From: Chlamydoabsidia padenii
Lineage: Eukaryota > Mucoromycota > Mucoromycetes > Mucorales > Cunninghamellaceae
Direction: 5' to 3'
Assembly (NCBI GenBank): GCA_025330725.1
Contig: JAIWND010000055.1
Span: 56,023 to 120,022 of the forward strand
DNA: 64,000 bases
How positions within the stretch are numbered: the stretch's first letter is position 1; every line of letters begins with the position of its first letter. Both the position numbers and the translations under genes were made by a program. The notes beneath the pieces are model-generated. The model did no database searches. It was given only the letters and a program-made list of their open reading frames with translations, and had not been told where the DNA came from. Below, in pieces: positions 36,246 to 50,056 of the stretch.

Positions 36246-38338
36246 ATGGCGATGGTGTCTCGTCATGATGTTACCATGCGTATTGTACTGGATGAACAAC
36301 GACCCTACTTTCCTGGTGAACCGATTCGTGGCAAAGTAGTCCTGGCCAGTCCACGATCCATTCATCCTCAAGCTCTTCGCCTGACATGGGCTGGTGGGGT
36401 TACCATTCAACCAACACCTCAAGATCAACAAAGTCACCTCTACTTTAGGCGTCATTATGCTCTTTGCGACAATCATTTAAAAGGCAAAAGGGTGGGTACA
36501 GGTTGGACCTATAAATCGTCGGCGTTTGTGGAAAACTATGAAACTCCTCTTCTCCTGGTGCTGGAACAAGCGGTTACTTACTCTTTTGCGTTTGATATCA
36601 AAATCCCTGATGATATCCCTTTACCAAGTAGTACTGAAGTAAGTTGTGTTAAAAAAAAAAAGTAATAAATGCATCATACTAAATTTTAAAAAAAAAAAAC
36701 CCCTCTTCTAGACAGAAACATCCTTGTTGGGTGGAAATATCATGTATACTTTGGAATGCTGCTTGGATATGACAATAAATGATCCTACTCCAACTCGGAC
36801 TCGGGTAGTGATTACCGTACTGGAACATATGGATGTGCGTCTACCAGGATTGAATTTGTCTCGTCATGAAGAAGCTGCTTATTCTCTGTGGTTATCAGGT
36901 ACTCCCATGTCGAATCCATGTGATTACAGAACTGCTATGCGTGTCACTCTGCCATGTCAAGCTGCAACTCGTGGTAATATACTCCACTCCCTTTGTGATT
37001 CTTTACTAACCCCCTTTTTTATTCTTTTGCGTTCGACATGTAATAGGTGGTCGGATAAATGTCGGTATTCTCGTGTGGCATGGTATTGAATACTGGCACT
37101 CAAAAGGTGTTACTGTCCGTTTACTACGTGTGCGTCAATTGCATTATCAAGGATGGTAAGTCACCCTCTCCCACAAAGATGAATCGAAGGTCATTAATTC
37201 TTTGTATAGTGATTATGCCTTCCCTGATGAAACTATTATATCAATGCGTGCGGATGTTGATCTCAAGCAAGAAGACAAGTATGTCCAAACCCTCCACTGT
37301 GACTTGCCGATCCGTGAAGACCTTACCCCAAGCATAAGTGACATTGCAAAACTCTTGGAAATCTCTTACAAGGTGCGCGTCGAGGTCCAATTACAAGATG
37401 GCTCTTATCAAACCTTGGCTGGTGAAGTCTCTACTCTGATGTCTGTTGAAATCCCTATTCTCATTGGCACTGTACCTCTCATCGTTGGCAACAAGACCAT
37501 CATTCCACGTAAAACGACAAGAACAAGCACAAACGACTCGAAGAAAAGCGATGCATCGATCAACTCGGCAGCACACAAGAAACAAAGCAGCAGCAATGAT
37601 GGTGGAAAGGTGGAGAAGAAGAATAGGTCTTTTTGGAAAACTTTGCAATTACCTGGCATTACTACTAAATCACTACAAAAGGACAATACAACAACAACAA
37701 TCTACAGTAGTTCCCCAGTGACCTACTCTGATGACAATGACAGCAACCAATCTATCCGGCACGATTGCACTGCCTCTCCAACTAGTCCCTCTCACAATGA
37801 CTCTCATTCGACAATACCTTCCGAAGTGGATCAATTGTCAACTCGGCTGCAAAAACTGTATGAGCCAGGCGATAATACATTACAGTCGGTCAAAATCACA
37901 ACATCAAACATCATACTCAAGCCTGACGAAAAGGATCATGACATTGGTGCGACTGCCTACTTTACAGTCCATTCCGATCCATCACTAATCAACAAGGAAT
38001 ACAACAACAATCCAACAATAAAGAGCAATATAAATAAAAAATCATCAACAAGAGCACCAACATTTCGGCATAAAAGTGGTAGTGGTGCTCGTGTACGTGT
38101 GGTCAACATATTCGTGTCATCGGACGAAGAGGATGGGAACGAGCAGGACATTAGCAACACATATCAAGGCGACGACAAGGACAATAATACGTACGGCACA
38201 AGCGGAGGAAATAACTCGCGGACCGATTCTCTCTCACCTTCTTTATATCAAGATCGACAACATGTCGATAGTAGTAGTGACGAATCGGATTACTCTCCCT
38301 TGACACTTGTGGCCCGACAAACTCTCAAACACCAGTGA
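36246..38338 (+). CDS. Arrestin-like (alpha-arrestin) protein
   Basis: Four exons (36246-36638, 36712-36973, 37047-37155, 37210-38338) join in frame to 630 residues. The arrestin N-domain starts at residue 4 with RHDVTMRIVLDEQRPYFPGE and GKVVLASPRSIHPQALRL. The C-domain includes INVGILVWHGIEYW, then YAFPDETIISMRADVDL and VRVEVQLQDGSYQTLAGEV. The final 200 or so residues are disordered, Ser/Asn/Asp-rich and carry many acidic-serine clusters. Alpha-arrestins recruit ubiquitin ligases to membrane transporters. I see no clear PPxY motif in the tail, so ligase recruitment is not shown. The leader contains TTAAATTCCCGC about 100 bp upstream of the start. Confidence 0.85.
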
Positions 38339-39255
38339 TCTTCCCTCACTCTCTAGTTTAATATACCTCCCATTCTTGTTTATCCTATTCCCTCTATGTA
38401 ACTTTATGATTTATAATTATTTTTATATTATTCAAATAAAATGTATCATCCCCAAAGAAAAGATATTAACAGGTGTCAACGGTTATTTTGTGTGGGGATT
38501 CCCGATTTGGACAACCTCTTTCGGAATGTGAATATCCGACTGATATTCAATTCCCGCCTTATCAACTTGTTTGAAGAGAACAAATCATCTTGTTTCATGG
38601 ATGGTCACAAAGAAAAAAAATTTCTTCTCCCAAAAGAACTATATAAATCCCTTCTTTCTTTCTCTTTTTTCTTCTTTACACACCGTATAGTATCAAGGTA
38701 AGCACAAAGTAGATGACTAGGGATCAGAGCCAAAAGAGGAAATGATGAAAACATAGAAACAAGTAATTAGGAAGAGCCGACTTAGAGTTGTGGAAAACCC
38801 ACAGCTGGTGCTGATATCTTGTTCATATATAAAATAAAAAAACTGAAAAAAAAAGCTTCTTTGGTTCTGATATCGGGGTTAGCTCGTTGTTTAATAACTG
38901 TTGACTAACTCGATTTTGTTTATGATTGATAGATAGGTGATCGATGGACATGGTTTAATAGAATAGAATTGTATTTTTTACCAATAAAAACAATACTTAT
39001 ACTTTATATGATATCTCTTTTGATGCTTTGTCTACAGTAGCTTGTTGGAGTACGATCCACACACAATTCGGTATTTAAATTTTCCAATTTCTGTAAAGAC
39101 CTTTTATTAACGATGTATTGATAATGGAATCATAGTTGTTTATTTCTTTTGTGGAGCATTAAGAAGTATTAAAAAGGCATTATAAAAAAAAGGGGAGGAA
39201 GTGATAGAAAGATGATTTGGATGTCAAATGTGCTAAACTAAAGGGGGATCTACAT
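38339..39255. other. Intergenic region between convergent genes
   Basis: AATAAA at about 38433 for the arrestin-like gene; AT-rich, with TTCAATTCCCGC at 38546-38557. No gene is seen. Confidence 0.5.
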
Positions 39256-41463
39256 CTAGTATTCGTCTTCGTTTTCGATTTCAGAGTCACCAAGAGAGTC
39301 AGAGCCAACTTCTTCGTAATCCTTTTCGAGAGCAGCCAAATCTTCACGAGCTTCAGAAAATTCACCTTCTTCCATACCTTCACCAACATACCAGTGGACA
39401 AAGGCACGCTTGGCGTACATCAAGTCGAATTTGTGGTCAAGACGGTTCCAGGCTTCAGCGATAGCAGTGGTGTTGGACAACAAACAACTGTAATAAGATA
39501 ATGGTTAGTAATGATCCATATATGCACAACATACAAGTACTTACCACTAGAGACAAACATTAAAGCAGAAGGAGGAAGAGAGATAAAGTTAGTAAAATGT
39601 ACCTTGCATGTAAACATAAATAAAGCAAAAATTATTTGGATAGTTTCAACTTACACTATAAATCAAAAGGGAGAGAAATAAAGGGTTAGTAAAGATGTCA
39701 AAGAATATAAAGGAGTAACTTACGCTAATGATTCGAAGAGAATGGTCCAGCAGAGGGTAATAAATAGATAGGAAGGATTATGTTAGTAATTGTTCAAAGT
39801 ACTCTGTACACATAAAAGGAGACAGATTTACCTCTTTGGACCTTGGCGACATCACCACCGGGGACTACGCTTGGAGCTTGACCGTTGATGGCAACCTAAT
39901 AAGCAAATAAAAAAGAAGAAGAGTGTAAGAGGATACATTATTGTATGCTACTACGCATTACCTTGAAACCAGTAGGACACCTATCAAGTATATAGAAAGA
40001 AACAAGTTAGTTATCTGACCCTGTTCCCCCCCCCTTTTTTTTTCCTTTTTGTTTTGTAAAAGATAAACTTACCAGTCGACAAATTGAATGGTACGCTTGG
40101 TCTTGATAGCAGAGATAGCAGAGTTGGTATCATTGGGCACGACATCACCACGGTACAACATACAACAAGCCATGTATTTGCCATGACGAGGATCACACTT
40201 GACCATTTGATTGTTGGGTTCAAAGCAAGAGTTGGTGATTTCAGCCACGGACATTTGTTCATGGTAAGCCTTGGCAGCAGAGATGATAGGAGCATAAGCC
40301 ACCAAGGGGAAGTGAATACGAGGATAAGGCACCAAGTTAGTTTGGAATTCGTTCAAATCAGCATTGAGAGAACCATCGAAACGGAGAGAAGCAGTGATGG
40401 AAGACACGACTTGAGCAATCAATCGGTTGAGGTTGGAGTAAGTAGGACGTTCAATATCCAAGTTGCGGCGACAGATATCGTAGATGGCTTCATTGTCGAC
40501 CATGAAGGAGACATCAGAGTGTTCCAAAGTGGTGTGAGTGGTCAAGACAGAGTTGTAAGGTTCAACGACGGAAGTAGAGACTTGAGGAGCAGGGTACACA
40601 GAGAATTCCAACTTGCTCTTTTTGCCGTAATCCACAGAGAGACGTTCCATCAAGAGTGAGCCAAAACCTGACCCGGTACCCCCACCAAATGAGTGGAACA
40701 TCAAAAAACCTTGAAGACCACTACAGTTATCAGCCAATTTGCGTACACGGTCCAAGACACTGTCCACCATTTCCTTTCCCACAGTGTAATGACCACGAGC
40801 ATAGTTGTTGGCAGCATCTTCTTTACCAGAGATCAATTGTTCTAGTATAATATTAAAAGGTAAAAAGATCATATTAATATAAAGTGCTTAACGTCAAATG
40901 CTTTCTTTTTCTTACCAGGGTGGAACAATTGACGATAAGTACCGGAACGGACTTCGTCAATCACAGAGGGTTCCAAATCCACCATCACTGTACGAGGGAC
41001 ATATTTGCCATTGCCAGTTTCAGAGAAGAAGGTTTCAAAACTATAGAATAAAAGAGGAGTATATTAATGTACCATCACCATTAAGGACTCCTGCAGATAC
41101 ACTGTAATGTACAGGTAAACATACATAAAAGGAGTCATGTCAAGGGGAGAGGGGTAAAAGATGATGATAATAATAATGATGATAAAGTTGGAATTACTTA
41201 CGAGTGATCAGCAACAGAGGTACCTTCAGGTAATTTACCATCAGCTTGAATACCATGTTCATGACAATACTATATATAAATAACACTTGTTAAAAAAGAT
41301 GTTTTTTATTATTTTTTCAAAATGTCTGACTTACGAGTTCCCAACAGGCGTTACCAATTTGAACACCAGCTTGACCTATTGTTCATAATAGAGAGTGAGT
41401 ATTGATGATATAAAACATATTACTAGTTTACTTACCAACGTGGACGGAAATGATTTCTCTCAT
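39256..41463 (-). CDS. Alpha-tubulin, with three tandem microexons of 1, 1 and 2 nt
   Basis: Microtubule subunit. The spliced protein is 449 residues and ends in an acidic EENEDEY-type tail (SEIENEDEY) with terminal Tyr. [20 protein letters not shown] opens the protein and GGGTGSG is the tubulin signature. Exons: 41463-41436, 41375-41335, 41269-41202, 41040-40916, 40841-40073, 39980-39962, 39895-39832, then 39724 (1 nt), 39655 (1 nt), 39546-39545 (2 nt), and 39487-39256. Together they total 1350 nt. Without exactly one (mod 3) extra base between 39832 and 39487 the frame breaks. Using all three gives [19 protein letters not shown], which keeps the length of the conserved KVQRAVCMLSNTT segment. 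Each of the four introns there has a GTAAR donor, a TACTAAC branch sequence, and an acceptor at the first AG downstream. Gene identity is certain; the microexons are a strong inference. Confidence 0.96.
39488..39831 (-). other. Tandem microexon cluster inside alpha-tubulin (four introns, three exons of 1, 1 and 2 nt)
   Basis: Introns on the minus strand: A 39831-39725 (GTAAAT...TTAG), B 39723-39656 (GTAAGT...ATAG), C 39654-39547 (GTAAGT...CTAG) and D 39544-39488 (GTAAGT...ACAG). The exonic bases between them are C (39724), T (39655) and TG (39546-39545). Every intron contains TACTAAC, and no AG occurs between that sequence and the acceptor used. The joined bases complete Ala and Cys codons. 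Confidence 0.8.
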
Positions 41464-42090
41464 TGTGTATATTATAAAAAGAGGATGTGAGTAAAGAAGA
41501 AGAAAGAAAGAAAAAAAAAGGGCGACTGAATGAAAAATAAAAAATACATCCAACACCTTTTTTTTTCTCGTGTCACATTGGATGTTTCAAATCCCGACTG
41601 ACCTCCAAGGCTTACCTCGCTTCTTTTTTGAAAGGATCACCAACTAAATAGAGGTAACATGCTCTGCATTACACCAAAGAGACGATGAGTCTTTTTACCT
41701 TTTTTGTTATACATATATACATTACCTTGTCATGATGAAGGAAAAGAAATGTCACCACCATGGCGGTATTTTAATTTCGAAAGAAACCAGTAAGTAGTCG
41801 CGTGTTTTTTCAAACACCGCTTGCTCGCTGTGGAGAGTGAGAGAAACACGATACATGACATGGATGATTGGTGTAAATGATGTGGTACGGCATTGATCTA
41901 ATATTAAACCAACTAGTCAAGCTTATGATAGCTAATCAAGGGAAGACATAAAGACAATAGAGTAATAATGGCAGAGATTTTATTATACAATTGGATGCTA
42001 TTCTAACATGGTAAAAGGAGGGTAATAGAAGAAGTAAAAAATATAAAAAGACAAATAACCCAATAAAGCTACATCTATATAAATATATTC
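41464..42090. promoter_or_regulatory. Alpha-tubulin promoter region and spacer to glycerol-3-phosphate dehydrogenase
   Basis: TTCAAATCCCGA at 41586-41597, 123 bp upstream of the tubulin start and read on the minus strand as a GGGATTTGAA motif. The rest is AT-rich spacer. The dehydrogenase 3' end lies at 42091. No gene is seen. Confidence 0.5.
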
Positions 42091-44521
42091 TTAAGCAGAT
42101 CCAGCTCTATCAGCAGCAAGACCCATAGTGACCAAAAACGTGGCAGCCTTTTCGTATTCTTCCTTTTGACGGGCCTTGTCCCACTTGAGTTCTTCAGACA
42201 TGATTTCAATCACACGAGGCAAAGACTGGAGAGCAGCTTCGGCATTCAAGAAGGCCAAACGGGTACGACGAGCCAAGACATCCACTGCAGTACAAGCATA
42301 TTCATGACGGACAGCATAACGCACTTCGGATTCCACATAGGGATAGTTGGGAGCAATACGGTTTCCATAGGTAGGCCAGCTTAGGGTGGTAGGATCTTCA
42401 ATCGCACATAGAGCAAATGCACGACTACCATAAGAGTTGCCGAGATGGTTGGCCACTTCAGTGTCCATGCCAAATTCTTGCACCAAGCGGATAAACATAG
42501 TGCTGCTGAATCCCTTGCTACCCAAAAGCATCACTCTATCTGTATGACATTCATCCGTGGGTTTCAAATCAAACACTTCAATCGCCTTGTCCACCGTTTC
42601 CATCGCCATGGCACGGTAGGTCGTCCATTTACCGCCAGCAATGGTGATCAACTTGTTTTCGCTAACGTTGATCATGTGGTTGCGTACCAAAGACTGGGTG
42701 TTTTTAGCATGAGGATCACGGACCAAGGGGCGGATACCAGACCAGGCGGCCAATACATCGCTACGACGGACCTTGACATCAGGGCTAAGGTAGTGTGACA
42801 CTTCTTCCAGAATCCATTGTACTTCGTCCTCCTTGGGCATAGGGTTTTGTGTGACTTCAGTGGGTGAATCTATTGAGTTGTATAAAACTGAGATCAGAAT
42901 TCATTCGTGGGGGAGGTAGGTGATGATTTTTGTTTACCTGTGGTACCAGCAATAGTATTTCCTTGCCAGGGTAAGAAGAAGATAACACGTCCATCAGAAG
43001 TAGCAGGATCCAAAAGACCCATATTACGGGGACTGTAATAGTTGGGTAAGATGATATGAACACCGGAAGAAGGAGCAACGATTTCGGCATTAGTATTATC
43101 ATCCATTTTACGGAGACCATCAGTGAATGGACCAGTTGCATTGATGACACCCTAGAAAAACAGGGGTGGTAAGAAGGAGTTAGGTCGGGCTTCTTTTATC
43201 TATACCCCGCCCCCGGTTTTTTCATTTTCATTTTTTTTTTAGTTTACCTTTGCTTTGACAGTCCATTGATCGCCAGTCAATGTATCCTTCAGAATAGCAC
43301 CATTAACATGACCTTGGTCATTCTTTGTAAGATCCATCACTTCACAATGATTAGCAACAGTAGCACCATGATAAGCAGCGGTGATGGCAAGAGCGACGTT
43401 CATACGAGCATCGTTGTGTTGACCTAGATAGGGATAATTAAAGCATGATGATTAGTCAACGTTATAAATATGTATTGTCATATAAAGCAATGGCTGAATT
43501 TAAAAATCTACAAAAAAAAAAAAAAGGACAGGGGAGACTTACCATCATAATAGACCAATGCGCCAACCAATTCATCCTTTTTCAACATGGGGAAGGCTTC
43601 CAAAGCCTTGGAGCGAGTCAAAAAGTAACTGCTTTCCAAAGCTTCCCGTCCAGCAAATAGATCGTACATTTTGCAACCCACCCAGTAGTAAGGAATCTGC
43701 CACCATCTAAAAAGTAAAAAGATCAAAGCGTTTAGTATGATTTACTTCGGACATTTTATCAGAGAACCAATAAAAACCCCATCGTAGGCAACCCAACTGT
43801 TTTCTTTCTTAAGAGCCAAAACAGGTAATCCGGGTGACAAACCAATATATGTTTTTCCAATCCACTTACTTGTAAACAGGCAACATGATAGGGAGTTGAC
43901 TTGAGAGATAAGGCGCAATATCCAAAAACACCTTACGTTCATGAAGAGCTTCCACCACCAATTTGTATTGTTCATAATCCAATTCCATGATCGCCTTTTG
44001 AAGATAACGCACACCACCATGGACAAGTTTAGTAGATCGAGAAGAGGTACCTGTATTAATATATAAAAAATTAATTAGTTACCGTCCTTTTTTTTTCCAA
44101 CATGTATTATCTATTTACCTGAAGCAAAGTCATCCCGTTCAACCAAAGCAACGTTTAAACCACGTGTAGCAGCATCAAGAGCAGTACCTGTACCAGTCGC
44201 ACCACCACCCACAATCAAAAGATCATACTCTTCACCGGCCTTGAGTTTGTTGAGCACAGTTTCACGTGAAGGTGCTTGCCATAGATCTTCCTTGTCCAGC
44301 TGTTGTTGTTGTTGGATAGCTTCAGCAAAAGCAACATTACGAGGCATGAGTTTTTGAAGAGTTGTCGACATGGTGCCCATGGTTTGTTCTTGATGTTTCA
44401 AGGCAGACAAGTAGGCGTTACGAGGATGATGTTGTTCATAGGCGTGGTAAGCAACACCTAATCCACCAGCTACAGTAGCAGAGGCCAACACCTTTTGAGT
44501 ACGAGACAAATTTCTCCACAT
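42091..44521 (-). CDS. FAD-dependent glycerol-3-phosphate dehydrogenase, mitochondrial
   Basis: Oxidises glycerol-3-phosphate to dihydroxyacetone phosphate and passes electrons to ubiquinone at the inner mitochondrial membrane. The N-terminus (MWRNLSRTQKVLASATVAGG) is a presequence with a short hydrophobic stretch. The FAD-binding motif YDLLIVGGGATGTGTALDAA is in exon 1, which ends at 44119. Next comes TSSRSTKLVHGGVRYLQKAI, the glycerol-phosphate dehydrogenase signature, then FFLPWQGNTIAGTT and AAWSGIRPLVRDP. The C-terminal domain follows TIAGGKWTTYRAMA. No EF-hand pair like the animal enzyme is visible in the tail. Several short introns interrupt it. Divergently transcribed from the aminotransferase across 256 bp. 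Confidence 0.95.
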
Positions 44522-44777
44522 GACAGCTTTTTGAGCGTAGGGGTTTTTTTTTATGTAAAGTTAGAAGAAGAAGAGAATGCAAAAGAGAAGTGAAAATAAC
44601 AGAAACGACGAAGGTTTAAATTTGAAATCGCAGAAAGAGTCGGCACTTGAATTATGACACATATTCAATCTCCGGGCACTTCCTTTTTTTGAAGAGATAA
44701 AAATTGGTGGAAGATCAGTTCCCCCACCTTTTTTTCTTCTTCTTCTTTTTCACCCACTCTTAATTATTAACTCCCCC

Positions 44778-46491
<1,714 letters not shown>

Positions 46492-46755
46492 ATTTAGTTA
46501 ATTGTAGATATATATGTATATCCTTAGTGTTATGACTTCTTTTTAAATAAAGTTATATTATCTTTTGTTTGTTGGGAAAAAAAAATGAATGAAATGACAC
46601 ATAGATGATGGGCATTGAAGTGGTTACCTATTCGGGACATCACTTTTTCTCCACCTTTTTTTATAAATTCAGCTCCCGCTTTTCTTTCCTCTTTTTTACT
46701 TTCTTCCCTTGAAGACTACTCATTTACAAATAAAAAAAAAAAAAAAAACGTTACC

Positions 46756-47891
46756 ATGACTGATACTCTTGTGGAACTTGCTCCTTTTACTCAACTATCT
46801 GAAAGAATATGGCGTGTGTTGGGATTGAATCCAAGTCGGTTCACACTTCAGGTAACATTAGAAATATATGATTGATAAGCAATGTCTGAATACAGCATAG
46901 GGCGTGTGTGCTTTATGATGAACAACCGAATCTCACCTAAACTTTTTGTTTTATGATCTATATTATATAGGGAACAAACACGTATCTCATTGGAACTGGA
47001 CCAAGGAAGATCTTACTGGACTGTGGTGAAGGCATTCCCGACTATGTCCCACTTTTAGAACAATCACTACAATCCATCTCACCACAAGCCTACATATCAG
47101 ACGTTATTATCTCTCATGGGCATATGGATCACTTTGGTGGTCTCGAATCAATCTTGTCGTCACCCTTCTTTAAACATAGAGGTATTCGTGTACACAAGTT
47201 CCCAGCACCAACCGCACCTATCACCTTTAGCAACAGCAGCACCAATAACAATGACGACGGCGATACTGACGGCAATAATACAACAGTAACATTGATAGAC
47301 ACAGCTGATCTTGGTCATTTGCAGCACTTTCCCCCCTTCATCCACGTCCTGCCTCTACAAGATCAACAAGTATTCCGAACCGACGGCGCCACTCTCCGGG
47401 TCTTGCATACACCAGGACATACACCAGATCATTGCACATTCTATCTGGAAGAAGAACAAAGCGTATTCACGGCAGACTGCATCCTTGGTCATGGCACGGC
47501 GGTGTTTGAGGACTTGTCGGCCTATCTTGCCGGGCTCAAATCCATCTTGGCTCTGAATCCTATTCGATTATACCCTGGTCATGGGCCCGTGATTGAATCT
47601 GGCGCACCAAAGATCAAGGAATATATTGCACACCGGGAACAACGGGAACAACAAATCGTGGGGGTTTTGGACACTTGTTCTTCTTCTACTACTCCGCTTG
47701 AAATCGTTCAAGTGCTTTACAAGGATTATCCCGTGTCTTTGCATCAACCGGCGGCTTATAGTGTGCTGTTACATCTCTTAAAACTGGAAAAGGATGGTCG
47801 TGCTACTTGGGATCGCTCTTTGGAAACTTGTCCTTTGGATACCATGTGGAAAAGATCGGATCTGTTGCATAAGAAATGGTATCGGCTATAG
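46756..47891 (+). CDS. LACTB2-like metallo-beta-lactamase-fold hydrolase
   Basis: Two exons (46756-46851 and 46971-47891) give 338 residues. MBL-fold metal motifs in order: SHGHMDHFGG (HxHxDH), HTPGHTPDHC, TADCILGHGTAVFEDL with the bridging Asp, and LYPGHGPVI. The C-terminal winged-helix-like part (EIVQVLYKDYPVSLHQPAAY and LLHLLKLEKDGRA) is the LACTB2 tail. Human LACTB2 is a mitochondrial endoribonuclease acting on single-stranded RNA; some fungal relatives act in polyketide release, but no biosynthetic cluster lies here. An Asn/Asp-rich insertion (about residues 125-145) sits in a loop. No targeting peptide is evident. A poly-A run directly precedes the start. Confidence 0.9.
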
Positions 47892-48586
47892 AATAGATTA
47901 GTTAGTGCTGTAGTTTATACTTTTATATATTTGAAATAAAACTTTTTTTTTACTATATTAGCATGACTGTAGTCCTCGTGATCTTGATGGGTCAATAGTT
48001 TGGATTAGGGGACCACTGAATTCAGTTGGGTCACATGTGGTCGAGAATTAAGATCTGGTAACGAAATGAATCCAGGGGGGTTCCTGACAAGTGAAAATTG
48101 GAAGTCCGGTTCGATCCCGTATTTTATTTTTTTGCATAAATACTTTTTACACTCCAAGTCACTGGCTTCATTGCCCTATCATGCTACGGAAATAAAATTA
48201 TTGCAAAAAGAAAAAAGATCAATACACACATGTACAGAGTATGTGTAATGTAGGCATTCCCAGCTATCTTTGATTACCCCAGACCTTGCTTAGTACCGGT
48301 CAGATCAAGGTTAAGATGGATATAAATTGATGACTGAGCTCTCGTTTTGAAAAAACCAACTACAAGAAATAAAAATGTTTGGCTTCATTAGTAACACTGG
48401 CTAGTAAAATCATCGGCTTCGGTGGCCTTCCGAGGTCTGACTACGAATACACTTGAAGCAATTTTTTGGGGGAAAAGTTTTTTTTCCCTATCACCTTCGA
48501 TGATTCAAAAAAGCCATGGGGTCAAGTCTATCGGGATTCGAATCCTTGTTTTACTCAAAATTAAATTTACGCAGAAAAGAGGAATA

Positions 48587-48730
48587 CCGTTAAATCGCCT
48601 GAAAATAAAACTACATAGTAGAAGGAGGCATTTTGATTAAAAAAGAGTGAGGAAGAAAGAAAGAGAGGGGAAGAGAAAATAAACATTGATCGCCAAAAAG
48701 CGACATTTTTTTTTTCAGGCGATTTATTCT
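48587..48730. repeat. MITE-like inverted-repeat element
   Basis: The two ends carry TAAATCGCCTGAAAA in opposite orientation, enclosing about 105 bp rich in GA. A second left-end copy, CCGCTGAATCGCCTGAAAAT, lies at 50461-50480. Target duplication and superfamily are unclear. Confidence 0.45.
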
Positions 48731-50003
48731 CTTCGTCTGCATTATGCACAGTATAAACATAAAGGGAGTGGCTTTAGAATCATTCAAAAAGTAATGTAGC
48801 TTATTTCTGCTGTAAGGGCGATTTTTATTTTGCATGTATGTATAATATCGTAAAAATGTAATGTCACTCATTTCCCATATAAAGATGATTTTCATCTTGC
48901 ATTATGAACATTGTTAAAATAAAAGAATATCAAAAATTGATGCGTATCTTATGCAGTGAGGCGGTTACGTGAAGATTATTCGAGACCTGGAATTTGTACA
49001 CTAGGCTATAGCCTCCTTTTGAATTTTGAACGCAACCCTGTAGATCTGGAAATTCCTTGTATGATCTGAACATAACCCTGCAGACATGGTTTTTTTACTT
49101 TGAGAGAATTAAAAAAACTCTGTGATTAATGTTTTTGTGGTCGTATCTACAAACCTTATATGCAAGGGAAGGAGCATATCACCATAGTATGTTCATATAT
49201 GATGTGAATACTGATCTGAACGACGATCGATTGGTGCTGGAACCTATTCTTTTCCATCCATTTGTCAATCAAAATTACTGATCAGATCACGTTTATACCT
49301 TGTCTTGATCGCTCGATACTGTTGTACAAAGGCTCCTTGTGATGTTGGATAATGTAAACTGGGCAACTGGCAGATGAGTTTTATCTGAATGACACAAGAC
49401 TAAAGGCGTCACTAAACAAAAGATATTGCATTAACTCCCCAAGAACCTTTGGGCCCAAAAAAAGTTATACATGGGCGGAGTGTCACAAAAATTCATGCAA
49501 GATGTGCAATTTTGAACTCCCGATGAAAGTCAAGATAAACCATGACCATGATATTCCTATTTTTAAGTCTAGCTTAAAAACCGAGACGTAGACCGAAACA
49601 AAGATGACCGAACATACTGCCTTTCTATCAGTTCAATATCATGTTTTTTGATAAACAACCCTTGGAAAACTATTTTTGAACTCCCTTGTCGTATCAAGAA
49701 GGATGCTAGAGCCTAGTATACAAATTGAAAATATGGGCAAGATCACCCCATTGCATAAAATATCTATGACTGTATGGTTTGTTTAATGCATATTTTTTTT
49801 CATAATGAGTAATGGAAATCACCCTCACAGTGGGAAAAGTAATGTTGATCGATCCAAAAACTTTGATTTCATCTATAATCATTAGTACAGTACTGCAAGA
49901 TGGGTTGAAAATCGCCCCACAAGTAAAATGGAAAACTCCTAAAAGCATGAAATCGATGCCAACATGTTGCATCTATTTATTTTTTTATACTGTATCTTTT
50001 TAA

Positions 50004-50010
50004 TATAAAA
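50004..50010 (+). promoter_or_regulatory. TATA box of the small secreted protein
   Basis: TATAAAA 47 bp upstream of the start codon, followed by a short leader ending in ATCAACATT. Confidence 0.6.
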
Positions 50011-50056
50011 AGCAAGACATCCAACTGATTTTTTCCATATTTCCCTCATCAACATT

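Larger units (their letters stand above)
47892..50056. other. Intergenic region of about 2.2 kb with an inverted-repeat element
   Basis: Poly-A signal near 47935. A 15-bp perfect inverted repeat (TAAATCGCCTGAAAA) at 48591-48605 and 48711-48725 bounds about 135 bp. Two imperfect copies of an AACCCTGYAGAYMTGG-like stretch lie near 49030-49090. TATAAAA at 50004-50010 serves the gene at 50057. A minus open frame at 49706-49972 is not convincing as a gene. Confidence 0.5.

Noticed and set aside
39725..39831. A simpler tubulin model with one inserted base
   Set aside because: It keeps frame but deletes a residue from a highly conserved segment and leaves two or more well-formed donor/acceptor sets unused.
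48095..48125. GGTTCGATCCCG, a perfect tRNA B-box sequence
   Set aside because: No acceptor stem, D-arm or anticodon arm can be built around it.
49706..49972. Minus-strand 88-residue open frame
   Set aside because: No promoter, splice partners or recognisable motif.
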